DNA of 64,000 nucleotides from Cognatilysobacter tabacisoli (GCF_003586305.1 NZ_QXJI01000001.1:1488001-1552000), one strand, 5' to 3'; shown: positions 29,485 to 40,289, numbered from the stretch's first letter. A program made the numbers and translations. Notes: generated by a model from the sequence alone, not told the origin.

Positions 29485-30183
29485 ATGACGATGACGACGA
29501 AGACCCGGGGCCTGCTAGCCGCCACTGCGCTGGCCCTGGCCGCGCCGCTGGCGGGCGCCGCCGCGCCGGCGGCACTGAAGCCGTTCACCGCCGACTACCA
29601 GGCGAACTACCAGGGCGTCGAGGCCAAGGGGCGGATGACGCTGGTCGCCGCCGGTCCGAATCGCTGGCGCTACACGCTCGACATCAGCAACTCGCTGGCC
29701 AACCTCAAGCAGAGCACCGTCTTCGAGGACCGCGACGGCCAGTGGCGTCCGCTGTCCGGCGACGACCGCAGCGTCGTGCTGGTGAAGAAGGTCAACAAGT
29801 CTGCGAATTACGACTGGTCGCGCGGCGTGGCCAGCTGGACCGGCGACGTCAAGCCCGACCGCGCCGGGCCAGTGAAGCTGCAGGCCGGCGACGTCGACGC
29901 GCTGCTGATGAACCTCGCGCTGGTGCGCGACGTCGCCGCCGGCAAGCCGCTGAGGTACCGGATGGTCGACGACGGCCGGGTGAAGCCGATGACCTATTCG
30001 GTCGCCGGGAAGGAGTCCGTGCAGGTCGGCGGCCAGTCGCAGCAGGCCACCAAGCTGGTGAGCACCAACGGCGACCGCCAGATGATCATCTGGGTCGTCG
30101 ACGGCATGCCGGTGCCGGCGCGCATCCAGCAGCGCGAGGACGGCAAGGCGACCATCGACCTGCGCGTGCAGTCGGTCAACTGA
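29485..30183 (+). CDS. DUF3108 domain-containing exported protein (copy 2)
   Basis: 232-residue exported protein with signal peptide (about 1-26, ending AGAAA) and one DUF3108 domain: FTADYQANYQGVEAKGRMTL, KQSTVFEDRDGQWRPLSGDD, YDWSRGVASWTGDVKPD and MVDDGRVKPMTYSVAG. It starts at the base after the previous stop codon, with GAGGAG as ribosome site. Tandem paralogue of copy 1, without the Pro-rich linker. Followed by a strong terminator, so it ends the purMN-DUF3108 operon. Confidence 0.9.
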   Translation: MTMTTKTRGLLAATALALAAPLAGAAAPAALKPFTADYQANYQGVEAKGRMTLVAAGPNRWRYTLDISNSLANLKQSTVFEDRDGQWRPLSGDDRSVVLVKKVNKSANYDWSRGVASWTGDVKPDRAGPVKLQAGDVDALLMNLALVRDVAAGKPLRYRMVDDGRVKPMTYSVAGKESVQVGGQSQQATKLVSTNGDRQMIIWVVDGMPVPARIQQREDGKATIDLRVQSVN

Positions 30184-30210
30184 CCGAGCGCATCCCGCAG
30201 CAGACATGGA

Positions 30211-30236
30211 AAGGCCCCGCATCGCGGGGCCTTTTC
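30211..30236 (+). terminator. Rho-independent terminator after DUF3108 operon
   Basis: 10-bp stem AAGGCCCCGC-ATC-GCGGGGCCTT followed by TTCTTTG. The A-rich left side can also give a short T run on the minus strand, so it may act for the convergent murA too. Confidence 0.88.
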
Positions 30237-30298
30237 TTTGCGCGTGTTCCGGGCGCGTTCGCGACCCGTCGATATCGCAGCGCTGCCGTTCGACGGAC

Positions 30299-31621
<1,323 letters not shown>

Positions 31622-31852
31622 TCAGGCCGCTTCGTCGGGGGTCAGCGTCTTCAGCGCGAGCGCGTGGATCTCACCGCCCATGCGCTCGCCGAGCGTGGCG
31701 TACACCATGCGGTGGCGGGCCAGCGGCAGCTTGCCGCGGAACGCCTCGGCCACGACGGTCGCTTCGAAGTGCACGCCGTCGTCGCCGCGCACGTCGGCGC
31801 GCGCGCCCGGCAGGCCGGTTTCGATCAGGGTGCGGATGGTGTCTGCGTTCAC
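31622..31852 (-). CDS. ibaG: BolA/IbaG family protein
   Basis: 76-residue BolA-like protein of the IbaG (YrbA) type: class II KH-like fold with GVHFEATVVAEAFRGKLPLA and HRMVYATLGERMGGEIHALA, ending LKTLTPDEA. The conserved His in LARHRMVY is an Fe-S ligand when partnered with a monothiol glutaredoxin. Upstream of murA on one transcript, the usual proteobacterial order. Role in iron or acid-stress physiology is family knowledge. Confidence 0.93.
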   Translation of the reverse strand: MNADTIRTLIETGLPGARADVRGDDGVHFEATVVAEAFRGKLPLARHRMVYATLGERMGGEIHALALKTLTPDEAA

Positions 31853-31924
31853 TGGCGGGTCCGGGAAACGGCCTCGCCGCCGCGGCGGCGCCCGGCGGGC
31901 GGGCTTTTCGCGCGGCGATGGGCC

Positions 31925-31930
31925 TAAAAT
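31925..31930 (+). promoter_or_regulatory. Putative -10 element of kdsD operon
   Basis: TAAAAT, 37 nt before the kdsD ATG, same hexamer as at purM and the M20 peptidase; no convincing -35. Confidence 0.5.
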
Positions 31931-31967
31931 GAAGGGATTAGCCTAGCGGAAAGCCCCTCGGCCCGAA

Positions 31968-32972
31968 ATGGCAACCGTCCCCGCCCTCGCCACCCACGCC
32001 ACCGACGCCGGCCTCGCCGAGAGCGGACGCCGCGTGTTCGCCGTCGAATCCGACGCCCTGGCCGCCGTGGCCGCGCGCATCGATGGCGCATTCACCGCGG
32101 CCTGCCGGCTGATGCTGGAAGCCCGCGGCCGCGTGGTCTGCACCGGGATGGGCAAGTCCGGCCACATCGCCCGCAAGATCGCCGCAACGCTGGCCTCGAC
32201 CGGCACGCCGGCGTTCTACGTGCACCCCGGCGAGGCCGCCCACGGCGACCTGGGCATGATCACCGACGCCGACGTCGTGCTGGCGCTGTCGTACTCCGGC
32301 GAAAGCGACGAGATCCTGCTGCTGCTGCCGGTGCTCAAGCGCCAGGGCAACAAGCTGGTGACGATGACCGGACGTCCGAACTCGACGATGGCGCGCGAGG
32401 CCGACGTGCACTTGGACGTCAGCGTACCGGCCGAAGCCTGCCCGCTGGCGCTGGCTCCGACCTCCAGCACCACCGCGTCGCTGGCGATGGGCGACGCGCT
32501 GGCGGTCGCGCTGCTCGACGCGCGCGGCTTCACCGCCGACGATTTCGCCCGCTCGCATCCCGCGGGCGCGCTCGGCCGCCGGCTGCTGCTGCACATCACC
32601 GACGTCATGCACGCCGGCGACGATGTGCCCCGGGTGGCGGCCGACGCGAGCCTCAGCGAAGCGCTGGTCGAGATGAGCCGGAAGCGGCTCGGCATGACGA
32701 CCGTCGTCGACGGCGACGGGACGCTGCTCGGTCTGTTTACCGACGGCGACCTGCGCCGCGCCCTCGACGACGACGCCGCCGACCTGCGCGGCACGCGCAT
32801 CGCCGACGTCATGACCCGCGCCCCGCGCACGATCGGCGCCGACGCGCTCGCGGTCGAGGCCGCGCAGCTGATGGAAGCGCACCAGATCAGCGGGCTGGTC
32901 GTGGTCGACGCCGCGAACCGCGTCGTCGGCGCGCTCAACATTCACGACCTGTTGCGGGCGCGGGTGGTGTAA
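31968..32972 (+). CDS. kdsD: Arabinose-5-phosphate isomerase KdsD (KpsF/GutQ family)
   Basis: 334-residue D-arabinose-5-phosphate isomerase feeding Kdo synthesis for lipopolysaccharide. An N-terminal SIS domain has VVCTGMGKSGHIARKIAATL, YVHPGEAAHGDLGMI and ALSYSGESDEI, with the catalytic His in RSHPAGALGRRL. Two CBS domains follow (about 205-334), with GLFTDGDLRRAL and ISGLVVVDAANRVVGALNI. First gene of the kdsD-kdsC-lptCAB cluster. Confidence 0.96.
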   Translation: MATVPALATHATDAGLAESGRRVFAVESDALAAVAARIDGAFTAACRLMLEARGRVVCTGMGKSGHIARKIAATLASTGTPAFYVHPGEAAHGDLGMITDADVVLALSYSGESDEILLLLPVLKRQGNKLVTMTGRPNSTMAREADVHLDVSVPAEACPLALAPTSSTTASLAMGDALAVALLDARGFTADDFARSHPAGALGRRLLLHITDVMHAGDDVPRVAADASLSEALVEMSRKRLGMTTVVDGDGTLLGLFTDGDLRRALDDDAADLRGTRIADVMTRAPRTIGADALAVEAAQLMEAHQISGLVVVDAANRVVGALNIHDLLRARVV

Positions 32973-33071
32973 AGGCCCGGGTCCGCGCGCAGCGCCCACG
33001 CTTCGGCGCCGCGCCCACGGACCCGACCGCACACTGCCACGGCGTTGCGACCTCACCCATTCCGCGAGCCC

Positions 33072-33650
33072 ATGCCGTACAGCCACCTCAACGACTACCC
33101 CGCCGACATCCGCGAACGCGCCGCGCGCATCTCGCTGGCGTGCTTCGACGTCGACGGCACCCTGACCGACGGCCGCCTGTTCTTCGACAGCGACGGCCGC
33201 GAGCTCAAGGCGTTCCACGTCCACGACGGCCAGGGGCTGGTGCTGCTGCGCAAGGCCGGCATCGCCGTGGCCTTCGTCACCGCCCGCGCCAGCGCCGTCG
33301 CCGAGCACCGCGCCGCCGAGCTCGGACTGGAGGCGCACACCGCCGTCAGCGACAAGCTGGCCTGCGTGACCGCTATCGCGACGCGCCTCGGCGTCGTCCT
33401 CGAACAGGTGGCGTTCATGGGCGACGATCTGCCGGACCTGCGGGTGATGCAGCGGGTCGGGCTGTCGGTGGCGCCCGCCAGTGCCCACCCGTGGGTCCGC
33501 GAACGCGCCCGCTGGCGCACGCATGCCGCGGCCGGCCACGGCGCCGCGCGCGAGCTGTGCGACCTCGTGCTGGCCGCGCAGGGTCACGCCGAGGCGCTAC
33601 TCGCCAATGCGCTGCGCGTGGAAGGCGAGCGGCTCGAGGGCACGGCATGA
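33072..33650 (+). CDS. kdsC: 3-deoxy-D-manno-octulosonate 8-phosphate phosphatase KdsC
   Basis: 192-residue HAD phosphatase without cap (tetrameric C0 type). Catalytic motif CFDVDGTLTDGRLFFD, motif II FVTARAS, and motif III/IV MGDDLPDLRVMQRVGLSVAP. It releases Kdo from Kdo-8-phosphate. I use ATG 33072; an upstream non-ATG start at 33045 would add nine residues. The stop overlaps the lptC start by ATGA. Confidence 0.96.
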   Translation: MPYSHLNDYPADIRERAARISLACFDVDGTLTDGRLFFDSDGRELKAFHVHDGQGLVLLRKAGIAVAFVTARASAVAEHRAAELGLEAHTAVSDKLACVTAIATRLGVVLEQVAFMGDDLPDLRVMQRVGLSVAPASAHPWVRERARWRTHAAAGHGAARELCDLVLAAQGHAEALLANALRVEGERLEGTA

Positions 33651-34207
33651 GCTGGCGCACGGGGGTCACGCTGCTGCTGCTCGCCGCCGCGCTGGTGTTC
33701 GGCTGGCTGGCGTGGACGCAGCGCGACGGCAGCGCGGCGGGCGAAGCCAGTGCGGCGCGTCCCGACTACCTGCTCGAGGACTTCGAGCTGGTCGCGCTGA
33801 ACAAGCAGGGCCAGCAGGCGTTCACGCTGCGCGCGCCGCGGCTGGCCCGCGACCCGGCCCAGCGCACGATGGACATCGCCACGCCGCTGTTCCTGATCCC
33901 GCCCAAGTCCGGCGCCGCCGGCGATCCGTGGGAAGTGCGCGCCAAGACCGGGTGGGTCAGCGCCGAAGGTGACGAGCTGCGCCTGCGCGGCGACGTCGAG
34001 GCCAAGTCCGCCAACCCGGTCGACGCCGTCACCCTGACCGGGCAGGAACTGAACGTCTTCCCCGACGCACGCCGCGCCACGTCGAGCGCTCCGGTCACCA
34101 TCACCCGCCCGGGTTCTATACTGAACGGCCGTACCCTGGAGGTCCAACTGGACTCCAAGCAGTACGCGCTCACCGAGGTCCGCCACCGCTATGTCCCACG
34201 CCGCTAA
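33647..34207 (+). CDS. lptC: LPS export protein LptC
   Basis: 186-residue bitopic inner-membrane protein. One N-terminal membrane helix (WRTGVTLLLLAAALVFGWLA, residues 3-22) anchors a periplasmic beta-jellyroll (OstA-like) domain: LLEDFELVALNKQGQ, ATPLFLIPPKSG and LNGRTLEVQLDSKQYAL. It links LptB2FG to LptA in the LPS bridge. Coupled by ATGA to kdsC, and its 3' end overlaps lptA by 17 nt. Confidence 0.93.
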   Translation: MSWRTGVTLLLLAAALVFGWLAWTQRDGSAAGEASAARPDYLLEDFELVALNKQGQQAFTLRAPRLARDPAQRTMDIATPLFLIPPKSGAAGDPWEVRAKTGWVSAEGDELRLRGDVEAKSANPVDAVTLTGQELNVFPDARRATSSAPVTITRPGSILNGRTLEVQLDSKQYALTEVRHRYVPRR

Positions 34208-34694
34208 GTTCCTCCTTGTCGCCGCCGCGCTGGCCTGCTCGCAGGGGGCTTGGGCGCGCTCGTCCGATCGCAACAAGGAGATGCTGATCGACGCCGGGGC
34301 CACGTCGGGCACGCTCGACGACCGCCAGCCGACCGTGCTGTCGGGCGGCGTGACGATCCGCCAGGGCACGCTCGACGTCCGCTCCAGCACCGCGACCGTC
34401 ACGACCCGCAACGGCGACCCCGTGCGCGCCGTGCTGAAGGGCGGCCCGGTCCGGCTGACCCAGGAGATGGACGACGGCACGCGGATGACCGCGACGGGCA
34501 ACAACGTCGACTACGACCTGGTCACCGAGGTCGTGGTGTTCAGCGGCAACGTCAACATCGAGCAGCCGCGCGGTTCGCTCAGGGGCGAGCGCGTGGTCTA
34601 CAACATGAAGACTGGCCAGGTGAACAGCGGCGGGCCGGGCCAAGGCCGCGTGCAGATGCGGATCGCGCCGCGCGCGTCGCGGGGCGGCAACTGA
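34191..34694 (+). CDS. lptA: LPS transport periplasmic protein LptA
   Basis: 167-residue periplasmic protein with a Sec signal peptide (about 1-22, ending GAWA) and the OstA/LptA beta-jellyroll: [40 protein letters not shown] and [14 protein letters not shown]. It forms the filament that carries LPS across the periplasm. Overlaps lptC by 17 nt and lptB by one base. A TATACT -10-like element at 34117-34122, inside lptC, could give lptAB its own promoter. Confidence 0.94.
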   Translation: MSHAAKFLLVAAALACSQGAWARSSDRNKEMLIDAGATSGTLDDRQPTVLSGGVTIRQGTLDVRSSTATVTTRNGDPVRAVLKGGPVRLTQEMDDGTRMTATGNNVDYDLVTEVVVFSGNVNIEQPRGSLRGERVVYNMKTGQVNSGGPGQGRVQMRIAPRASRGGN

Positions 34695-35413
34695 TGCTGG
34701 TCGCGGAAGGGCTGCGCAAGGCCTACCGCTCGCGCGAGGTCGTCCGCAACTTCGGCCTGACGCTCGACGCCGGCGAAGTCGTCGGCCTGCTCGGCCCGAA
34801 CGGCGCCGGCAAGACCACCTGCTTCTACATGATCGTCGGCCTGGTCCCGGCCGATGCCGGCCAGATCGTCCTCGACGGCAAGGACATCACCGCCGAACCG
34901 ATGTACGCGCGCGCCAAGTACGGCGTCGGCTACCTGCCGCAGGAGCCGTCGGTGTTCCGCAAGCTCAGCGTCGCCGACAACGTGCGGCTGGTGCTAGAGT
35001 TGCGCCCCGACCTCGACAAGGCCGGCCGCGAGCGCGAGCTGGCCAGCCTGCTCGACGAACTGCAGGTCAACCACGTCGCCGACCAGATCGGCGCGAGCCT
35101 GTCCGGCGGCGAGCGCCGCCGCGTCGAGATCGCCCGCGCGCTGGCCGCCAAGCCGCGCCTGATGCTGCTCGACGAACCGTTCGCCGGCGTCGACCCGATT
35201 TCGGTCGGCGAGATCCAGCGCATCGTGCGCCACCTGAAGAACCGCGGCATCGGCGTGCTCATCACCGACCACAACGTCCGCGAGACCTTGGGCATTTGCG
35301 ACCGCGCGTATATCCTCAATGAAGGCGGCGTGCTCGCGCAGGGGGCTCCGGACGCGCTGCTGGCCAATCCCGACGTGCGTCGGGTGTACCTGGGCGAAAC
35401 GTTCCGCCTGTAG
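34694..35413 (+). CDS. lptB: LPS export ABC transporter ATP-binding protein LptB
   Basis: 239-residue ABC ATPase: Walker [10 protein letters not shown] (34-42), Q-loop [15 protein letters not shown], signature [15 protein letters not shown], Walker [14 protein letters not shown] and the switch His in [11 protein letters not shown]. It powers LPS extraction with LptFG (not in the window). Full length. Followed after 115 nt by rpoN, the conserved proteobacterial order. Confidence 0.97.
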   Translation: MLVAEGLRKAYRSREVVRNFGLTLDAGEVVGLLGPNGAGKTTCFYMIVGLVPADAGQIVLDGKDITAEPMYARAKYGVGYLPQEPSVFRKLSVADNVRLVLELRPDLDKAGRERELASLLDELQVNHVADQIGASLSGGERRRVEIARALAAKPRLMLLDEPFAGVDPISVGEIQRIVRHLKNRGIGVLITDHNVRETLGICDRAYILNEGGVLAQGAPDALLANPDVRRVYLGETFRL

Positions 35414-35528
35414 CGTCCGGCCCACACGGAGCCGGCCTCATCCGGACCGTTCCGCCGCGCAGGGTTCCGCGCGTTGACCGGGTGTGCCCGAGGCCGACGG
35501 CCGTCGCCGGACGCGTTAGCAGGACAGA

Positions 35529-36968
35529 ATGAAGCCCCGCCTCCAGACCTCCCTCGGACAGCATTTGGTGATGACGCCGCAGCTGCGCCAGGCGATCCGC
35601 CTGCTGCAGCTGTCCGCCGTCGAGCTGGAGGCCGAACTGGCGACCGCGGTCGAAAGCAATCCGCTGCTCGACTGGACCGAGACGGCGATCAGCGCCAGCG
35701 TGCCGACCGGCGACGAGCCGGCCGCGGCATCGAACGACGCCAAGCCGGAGTCCGGCAACGGCGACGACCGCGATGGGCGCGAGGACTGGGGCCCGAACGA
35801 CGGCGAACCCTGGTACGAGCGGGTCGGCCCCGGCGATCCGGACGACGACTCGCCGGCGGCCGAGCAGGTGGCCGAGGGCGAGAGCCTGCACGACCACCTT
35901 CTGTGGCAGCTGCACCTGAGCCCGCTGTCGCCGCGCGACCGGCTGATCGGCGTCGCGCTGATCGAATCGATCGACGACGACGGCTACCTGCGCGAGCCGC
36001 TCGAGGCGATCGCCGAATCGCTCGCGCCCGGCATCGACGCGCGGATCGACGAGATCACCACCGTGCTGCACCAGGTGCAGCGCTTCGACCCGGTCGGGGC
36101 CGGGGCGCGTTCGCTGGGCGAATGCCTGCGGCTGCAGCTGTCGGTGCTGCCCGACGACACGCCCGGCAGGGCGCTGGCCTGCGACCTGACCCAGGACAGC
36201 GCGCTCGAGCGCCTGCCCCGCATCGGGCCCGCCGGGCTGGCCGCCGAGCTGCGTCGCGACCTCGGCGAGGTCGAGACCGCCGTTCAGCTGCTGCGCTCGC
36301 TCGACCCGCGCCCCGGGGCGCAGATCGGCGCGATCGCCAACGACACCTACGTGGCGCCCGACGTCGTCATCTGGCGCCAGCACGGCCTGTGGCGCGTCGG
36401 ACTGGCCGACGGCACCCGGCCTCGGATCACCATCCACCGCGGCTACGAGGGCATGATCCGCGGGGCCAGCGCCAGCGACGCGCTGTACCTGCGCGGCCAC
36501 CTGCAGGAGGCGCGCTGGCTGCTGAAGAGCCTGGAGGCCCGCGGCGAGACGCTGCTGAAGGTGTCGCGCTGCCTGGTGAAACAGCAGGCCGGCTTCCTCG
36601 AATTCGGCGACAGCGCGCTGCGGCCGCTGACCCTGCGCGAGGTCGCGGCGGACGTCGGCCTGCACGAATCGACCGTGTCGCGCGCGATCGCGCGCAAATA
36701 CGCGCGCACGCCGCGCGGAACGATCCCGATGCGGGCGTTTTTCGCCTCCGGCATCGACACCGGCGCCGGCGGCGAGACCTCGAGCACGGCCATTCAGGCC
36801 ATGATCCGCCAGCTGATCGACGGCGAGAACCCGCGCAAGCCGCTGTCGGACGCGCGACTGGCCGAAACGTTGAAGGCGACGGGCATCCCGGTGGCCCGCC
36901 GCACTGTGGCAAAGTACCGGGAAGCGATGAGCATCCCGTCGTCGCAGGACCGGGTGCGGATCGGCTAG
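35529..36968 (+). CDS. rpoN: RNA polymerase sigma-54 factor RpoN
   Basis: 479-residue sigma-54. The N-terminal Gln/Leu-rich activator-interacting region is LGQHLVMTPQLRQAIRLLQL; an acidic region II spans about 50-125. The core-binding domain and helix-turn-helix are LTLREVAADVGLHESTVSRA, and the RpoN box ARRTVAKYRE is near the end. Directs sigma-54 promoters with enhancer-binding proteins (pilus, flagella, nitrogen genes). Followed by hpf, as in most proteobacteria. Confidence 0.97.
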   Translation: MKPRLQTSLGQHLVMTPQLRQAIRLLQLSAVELEAELATAVESNPLLDWTETAISASVPTGDEPAAASNDAKPESGNGDDRDGREDWGPNDGEPWYERVGPGDPDDDSPAAEQVAEGESLHDHLLWQLHLSPLSPRDRLIGVALIESIDDDGYLREPLEAIAESLAPGIDARIDEITTVLHQVQRFDPVGAGARSLGECLRLQLSVLPDDTPGRALACDLTQDSALERLPRIGPAGLAAELRRDLGEVETAVQLLRSLDPRPGAQIGAIANDTYVAPDVVIWRQHGLWRVGLADGTRPRITIHRGYEGMIRGASASDALYLRGHLQEARWLLKSLEARGETLLKVSRCLVKQQAGFLEFGDSALRPLTLREVAADVGLHESTVSRAIARKYARTPRGTIPMRAFFASGIDTGAGGETSSTAIQAMIRQLIDGENPRKPLSDARLAETLKATGIPVARRTVAKYREAMSIPSSQDRVRIG

Positions 36969-37113
36969 TTCACGCCGCTCCGGCTGCCAGGCACCAGCGG
37001 GCCTTCCTGCGATATCCACGCCCCGCCCTGCGGCGTACGGGCGCGCGATGCCGGGAACTCCCGCCCGAATGCGGAGTCCCACCTTTCGTCGCAACGTCAC
37101 GAAGGAGGTCTTC

Positions 37114-37446
37114 ATGCGCATCGAAACCCACGGCCAGCAGATCGAGGTCACCGCCGCGCTCCGCGATTACGTTGAGAGCAAGCTGGCCCGCCTGCAGCGC
37201 CACTACGACCAGCCCTTCGACGTCCGAACCCAGCTCCGCCTGGACAAACCGAACCACTGCGCCGAGGCCACCGTGAACATCGCCGGGCGCACGATGCATG
37301 CCGACGCGTCGGCCGTCGACATGTACGCCGCGATCGACCTGCTCGCCGACAAGCTCGATCGCCTGCTGCTGAAGCACAAGGAGAAGGTCGTCGACCGGCG
37401 CACCACCGGCGAGGGCCTGGGCCGCATCAGCGACATCGGTGCCTGA
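37114..37446 (+). CDS. hpf: Ribosome hibernation promoting factor HPF (short form)
   Basis: 110-residue short HPF/YfiA family protein: MRIETHGQQIEVTAALRDYV, then LRLDKPNHCAEATVNIAGRT and AAIDLLADKLDRLLLKHKEK. It binds the 30S decoding centre in stationary phase and promotes 100S dimers or inactivates ribosomes. The start at 37114 is decided by a near-perfect GAAGGAGGT site, one of the strongest in the window. No long-form C-terminal domain. Confidence 0.95.
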   Translation: MRIETHGQQIEVTAALRDYVESKLARLQRHYDQPFDVRTQLRLDKPNHCAEATVNIAGRTMHADASAVDMYAAIDLLADKLDRLLLKHKEKVVDRRTTGEGLGRISDIGA

Positions 37447-37477
37447 CGCGGGCGCCGTCCCCTCCAGCGATTCCCCC

Positions 37478-37503
37478 GGACGCCGCGCACCGTCGCGGCG
37501 TCC
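37478..37503 (+). terminator. Possible terminator after hpf
   Basis: 10-bp stem GGACGCCGCG/CGCGGCGTCC with a 6-nt loop, then GCATTTGC; the T run is short, so termination may be partial. Confidence 0.5.
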
Positions 37504-37605
37504 GCATTTGCGGACCGTCCTGCGCCGCGGCGCCGCGGTCGCCGGCCACGCCCAAGCCCGCTACCATCGCGCCGTTGCCGTGGCGCCGCGCCCGACGGGA
37601 TCCCG

Positions 37606-38556
37606 ATGAAACTTCAGATCAGCGCCCTGGAACTGTTCGAACAGCAGCGCGAGCGGCTCGGGCTGAAGTGGCTGGCCGGGCGCAACGGCGAGTCGCGCAT
37701 GCTCGAAGCGGTCGACACGGTTGCGCGCCGGCCGTCGCTGGCCGGCTACCTCAACATCATCTACCCGAACAAGGTGCAGATCCTCGGCACCGAAGAGCTC
37801 GCGTGGCTCGACGCGCTCGACTCGCGGCAGCGCTGGGAGACGATCGAGAAGATCATCTCGTTCCGCCCGCTGGCTCTGGTCGTCAGCAAGGACCAGAGCT
37901 GCCCCGAGGATCTGCGCATCGCCGCGGAGGAATCGGACACCCCGCTGTGGCTGTCGCCGCGCCGCGGCCACGAGCTGCTGAACCACCTGCAGTACAAGCT
38001 CGCGCGCACGCTGGCGCCGCGGGTGACGATGCACGGCGTGTTCATGGAGATCTACTCGATCGGCGTGCTGATCACGGGTGAATCCGGCGCGGGCAAGAGC
38101 GAGCTCGCGCTCGAGCTGGTCACCCGCGGGCACCGGCTGGTCGCCGACGACGCGCCGGAGTTCACCCAGATCGCGCCGGACGTGCTCGACGGCACCTGCC
38201 CCGACCTGCTGCAGGACCTGCTGGAAGTGCGCGGCCTCGGCGTGCTCAACGTGCGCCAGATGTTCGGCGACACCGCGGTCAAGCGGAACAAGTACCTTCG
38301 GCTGATCGTGCACCTGAGCCGTCCGCACCTGGAGCCGCAGCCGACCGGGCTGGAACGCATCACCGGCGACCTCGGCGTGCGCCGGATCCTCGACCTCGAC
38401 GTGCCGCTGATCACGCTGCCGGTCATGCCCGGCCGCAACCTCGCGGTGCTGACCGAGGCCGCGACCCGCGTCCACGTGCTGCGGGCCAAGGGCGTCGACC
38501 CGGCCGCGGCGTTCATGGCGCGGCACAGCCACTTCCTCGAGCGGGGCGCGCCATGA
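37606..38556 (+). CDS. hprK: HPr kinase/phosphorylase HprK
   Basis: 316-residue bifunctional enzyme that phosphorylates HPr at Ser46 and can reverse the reaction with phosphate. The P-loop [14 protein letters not shown] is at 158-171; the upstream His143 in [14 protein letters not shown] and the C-terminal HPrK signature ([17 protein letters not shown]) are present. Proteobacterial HprK usually sits with regulatory PTS genes, here rapZ, EIIA, ptsH and ptsI. Overlaps rapZ by ATGA. The partner Ser46 is present in the HPr encoded at 40017. Confidence 0.95.
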   Translation: MKLQISALELFEQQRERLGLKWLAGRNGESRMLEAVDTVARRPSLAGYLNIIYPNKVQILGTEELAWLDALDSRQRWETIEKIISFRPLALVVSKDQSCPEDLRIAAEESDTPLWLSPRRGHELLNHLQYKLARTLAPRVTMHGVFMEIYSIGVLITGESGAGKSELALELVTRGHRLVADDAPEFTQIAPDVLDGTCPDLLQDLLEVRGLGVLNVRQMFGDTAVKRNKYLRLIVHLSRPHLEPQPTGLERITGDLGVRRILDLDVPLITLPVMPGRNLAVLTEAATRVHVLRAKGVDPAAAFMARHSHFLERGAP

Positions 38557-39461
38557 GCGCGGTTCCGCCGCCCCCGCCGCAGGCAACGCCGCACGGCCAT
38601 ACCCTGGTCATCGTCAGCGGCATGTCCGGCTCGGGCAAGTCGGTCGCGCTGAAGACGCTCGAGGACCTGGGCTTCTACTGCGTCGACAACCTGCCGGCCG
38701 AGCTGCTCTCGCAGTTCGCGCAGAGCGTCAGCGCCGACGAGACCGGCACGCCGGCCAAGCTCGCCGTCGGCATCGACGTGCGCAACCGCCGCGACCTGGC
38801 CAACATCCCCGACTGGCTGGCCGCGGTCGGCGCGCTCGGCTTCGACCCGAAGCTGGTGTTCTTCGACACCCGCGACGAGGTGCTGCTCAAGCGCTACGCC
38901 GAAACCCGCCGCCGCCACCCGCTGAGCCAGCTCGGCCTGCCGCTGTTCGACGCGATCGCGCTCGAGCGGCAGGTGCTGAAGCCGCTGCGCCAGCTCGCCG
39001 ACGCGGTCGTCGACACCAGCGACCTCAACGTGCACCAGCTGCGCCGGCTGGTCACGACCGACTTCGCCGCCGGGCACGACAACACGATCCTGCTGATGTT
39101 CGAGTCGTTCGCGTACCGTCGCGGCATCCCCGCCGACGCCGACTACGTGTTCGACGCGCGGATCCTGCCGAACCCGCACTGGGACCCGTCGCTGCGGCCG
39201 CTGTCCGGGCGCGACGCCGGCGTGCGCGAGTACCTGGAGAAGGAGCCCGACGTGCAGCTGTTCGTCCAGCAGGTCAGCGCGTTCCTCGACACGTGGCTGC
39301 CGCGCATCCGGCAGGCCGACACCACGCGCAGCTATGTGACCGTCGCGTTCGGCTGCACCGGCGGCCGCCACCGCTCGGTGTACCTGGCCGAGCAGATGGC
39401 CCGCCACGCCCGGGACCAGGGCTGGCCGGACGTCGCCGTGCACCACCGCGAACTCGACTGA
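38553..39461 (+). CDS. rapZ: RNase adapter protein RapZ (YvcJ family)
   Basis: 302-residue nucleotide- and RNA-binding protein. The N-terminal P-loop is [20 protein letters not shown], and [11 protein letters not shown] follows. The C-terminal [19 protein letters not shown] is the conserved ligand (GlcN6P)/RNA-binding part. In enterobacteria RapZ steers RNase E to the GlmZ sRNA to control GlmS, tying amino-sugar supply to the cell wall; whether that RNA exists here is unknown. Coupled to hprK by ATGA. Confidence 0.95.
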   Translation: MSAVPPPPPQATPHGHTLVIVSGMSGSGKSVALKTLEDLGFYCVDNLPAELLSQFAQSVSADETGTPAKLAVGIDVRNRRDLANIPDWLAAVGALGFDPKLVFFDTRDEVLLKRYAETRRRHPLSQLGLPLFDAIALERQVLKPLRQLADAVVDTSDLNVHQLRRLVTTDFAAGHDNTILLMFESFAYRRGIPADADYVFDARILPNPHWDPSLRPLSGRDAGVREYLEKEPDVQLFVQQVSAFLDTWLPRIRQADTTRSYVTVAFGCTGGRHRSVYLAEQMARHARDQGWPDVAVHHRELD

Positions 39462-39524
39462 TCCCCGCCCACGTCGGGCGCGCGCCCGCGCCCGCCGGAA
39501 CGCTTTCGGGCGGTCACCGGGCTC

Positions 39525-39533
39525 TGTTAAGTT
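39525..39533 (+). promoter_or_regulatory. Extended -10 directly before PTS EIIA start
   Basis: TGT-TAAGTT, with its last base exactly 6 nt before the ATG at 39540. If used, transcription would start on or next to the A of the start codon (leaderless mRNA). Confidence 0.45.
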
Positions 39534-39539
39534 GCCGTC

Positions 39540-39932
39540 ATGGCCGTCGGCATCCTCCTGATCACCCACGAAGGCATCGGCAGCGCGCTACTGGCGGTGA
39601 CCCGTCGCCTCGTCAGCCCGCTGCCGCTGCGCGTCGAGGCGTTCGAAGTGCCGTTCGACGCCGACGTCGACGCCCTGCTGCCGCAGGCCAGCGCCGCGCT
39701 GCGCCGGGTCGACGGCGGCGTCGGCGTGCTGGTCCTGACCGATCTGTACGGCGCCTCGCCGAGCAACCTGGCGGCGAAGGTCGCGCGGCTCGGCACGCCG
39801 GTGCGCCGCGTGTCGGCGCTGAGCCTGCCGATGCTGCTGCGGGTCATGAACTACGCCGAGCTCGAACTCGACGAACTGCCCGCCGTCGCGGCCGCCGGCG
39901 CCCGCAACGGCGTGATCCACGACGACGCCTAG
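39540..39932 (+). CDS. PTS system mannose-type EIIA component
   Basis: 130-residue EIIA-Man domain. The phosphoryl-accepting histidine is His10 in GILLITHEGIGSALL, and LVLTDLYGASPSNLA is the second family signature. No EIIB, EIIC or EIID follows, so it is likely a regulatory phosphoacceptor of the HPr/EI system rather than a sugar importer. It lacks a ribosome site and has a -10 element 6 nt before the ATG. ptsH starts 84 nt downstream. Confidence 0.93.
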   Translation: MAVGILLITHEGIGSALLAVTRRLVSPLPLRVEAFEVPFDADVDALLPQASAALRRVDGGVGVLVLTDLYGASPSNLAAKVARLGTPVRRVSALSLPMLLRVMNYAELELDELPAVAAAGARNGVIHDDA

Positions 39933-40016
39933 CGCCATGGCCGCCCGCCCCGTTCCACCCGCCGCACGCCCCTGCTGATTGCCCCGCCGCCCGACCAGAC
40001 CGCCAGGACCGCCCCC

Positions 40017-40286
40017 ATGATCGAACGCGATCTGACCGTCACCAACCGCCTCGGCCTGCACGCCCGCGCCACCGCCAAGCTCGTGCAGGTGCTGTCGGCG
40101 TTCCGCAGCAACGCCACGCTCGTCGCCAAGGGCCGCGAGATCAACGCCAAGAGCATCATGGGCGTGATGCTGCTCGCCGCCGGGCAAGGCACCCAGGTCA
40201 AGCTGCGGGTCGAAGGCGAGGACGAAGTCGCGGCCGCCGACGCCGTCGCGTCGCTGTTCGACCGCCGCTTCGACGAAGACAGCTGA
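40017..40286 (+). CDS. ptsH: Phosphocarrier protein HPr
   Basis: 89-residue HPr. The active His15 is in NRLGLHARATAKLV and the regulatory Ser46 in INAKSIMGVMLLA, so both the EI-dependent and HprK-dependent phosphorylation sites are present. Sits between the EIIA gene and ptsI, four bases before ptsI. Confidence 0.96.
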   Translation: MIERDLTVTNRLGLHARATAKLVQVLSAFRSNATLVAKGREINAKSIMGVMLLAAGQGTQVKLRVEGEDEVAAADAVASLFDRRFDEDS

Positions 40287-40289
40287 CGC

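Noticed and set aside
34117-34122. TATACT inside lptC as a sigma-E-like promoter for lptAB
   Set aside because: A good -10 alone; the -35 region (GTCACC) fits neither sigma-70 nor sigma-E well, so it is only mentioned under lptA.
35495-35506. 12-bp palindrome CGACGGCCGTCG before rpoN
   Set aside because: All-but-two G/C palindromes of this size are common at this base composition, and it has no promoter-like context.
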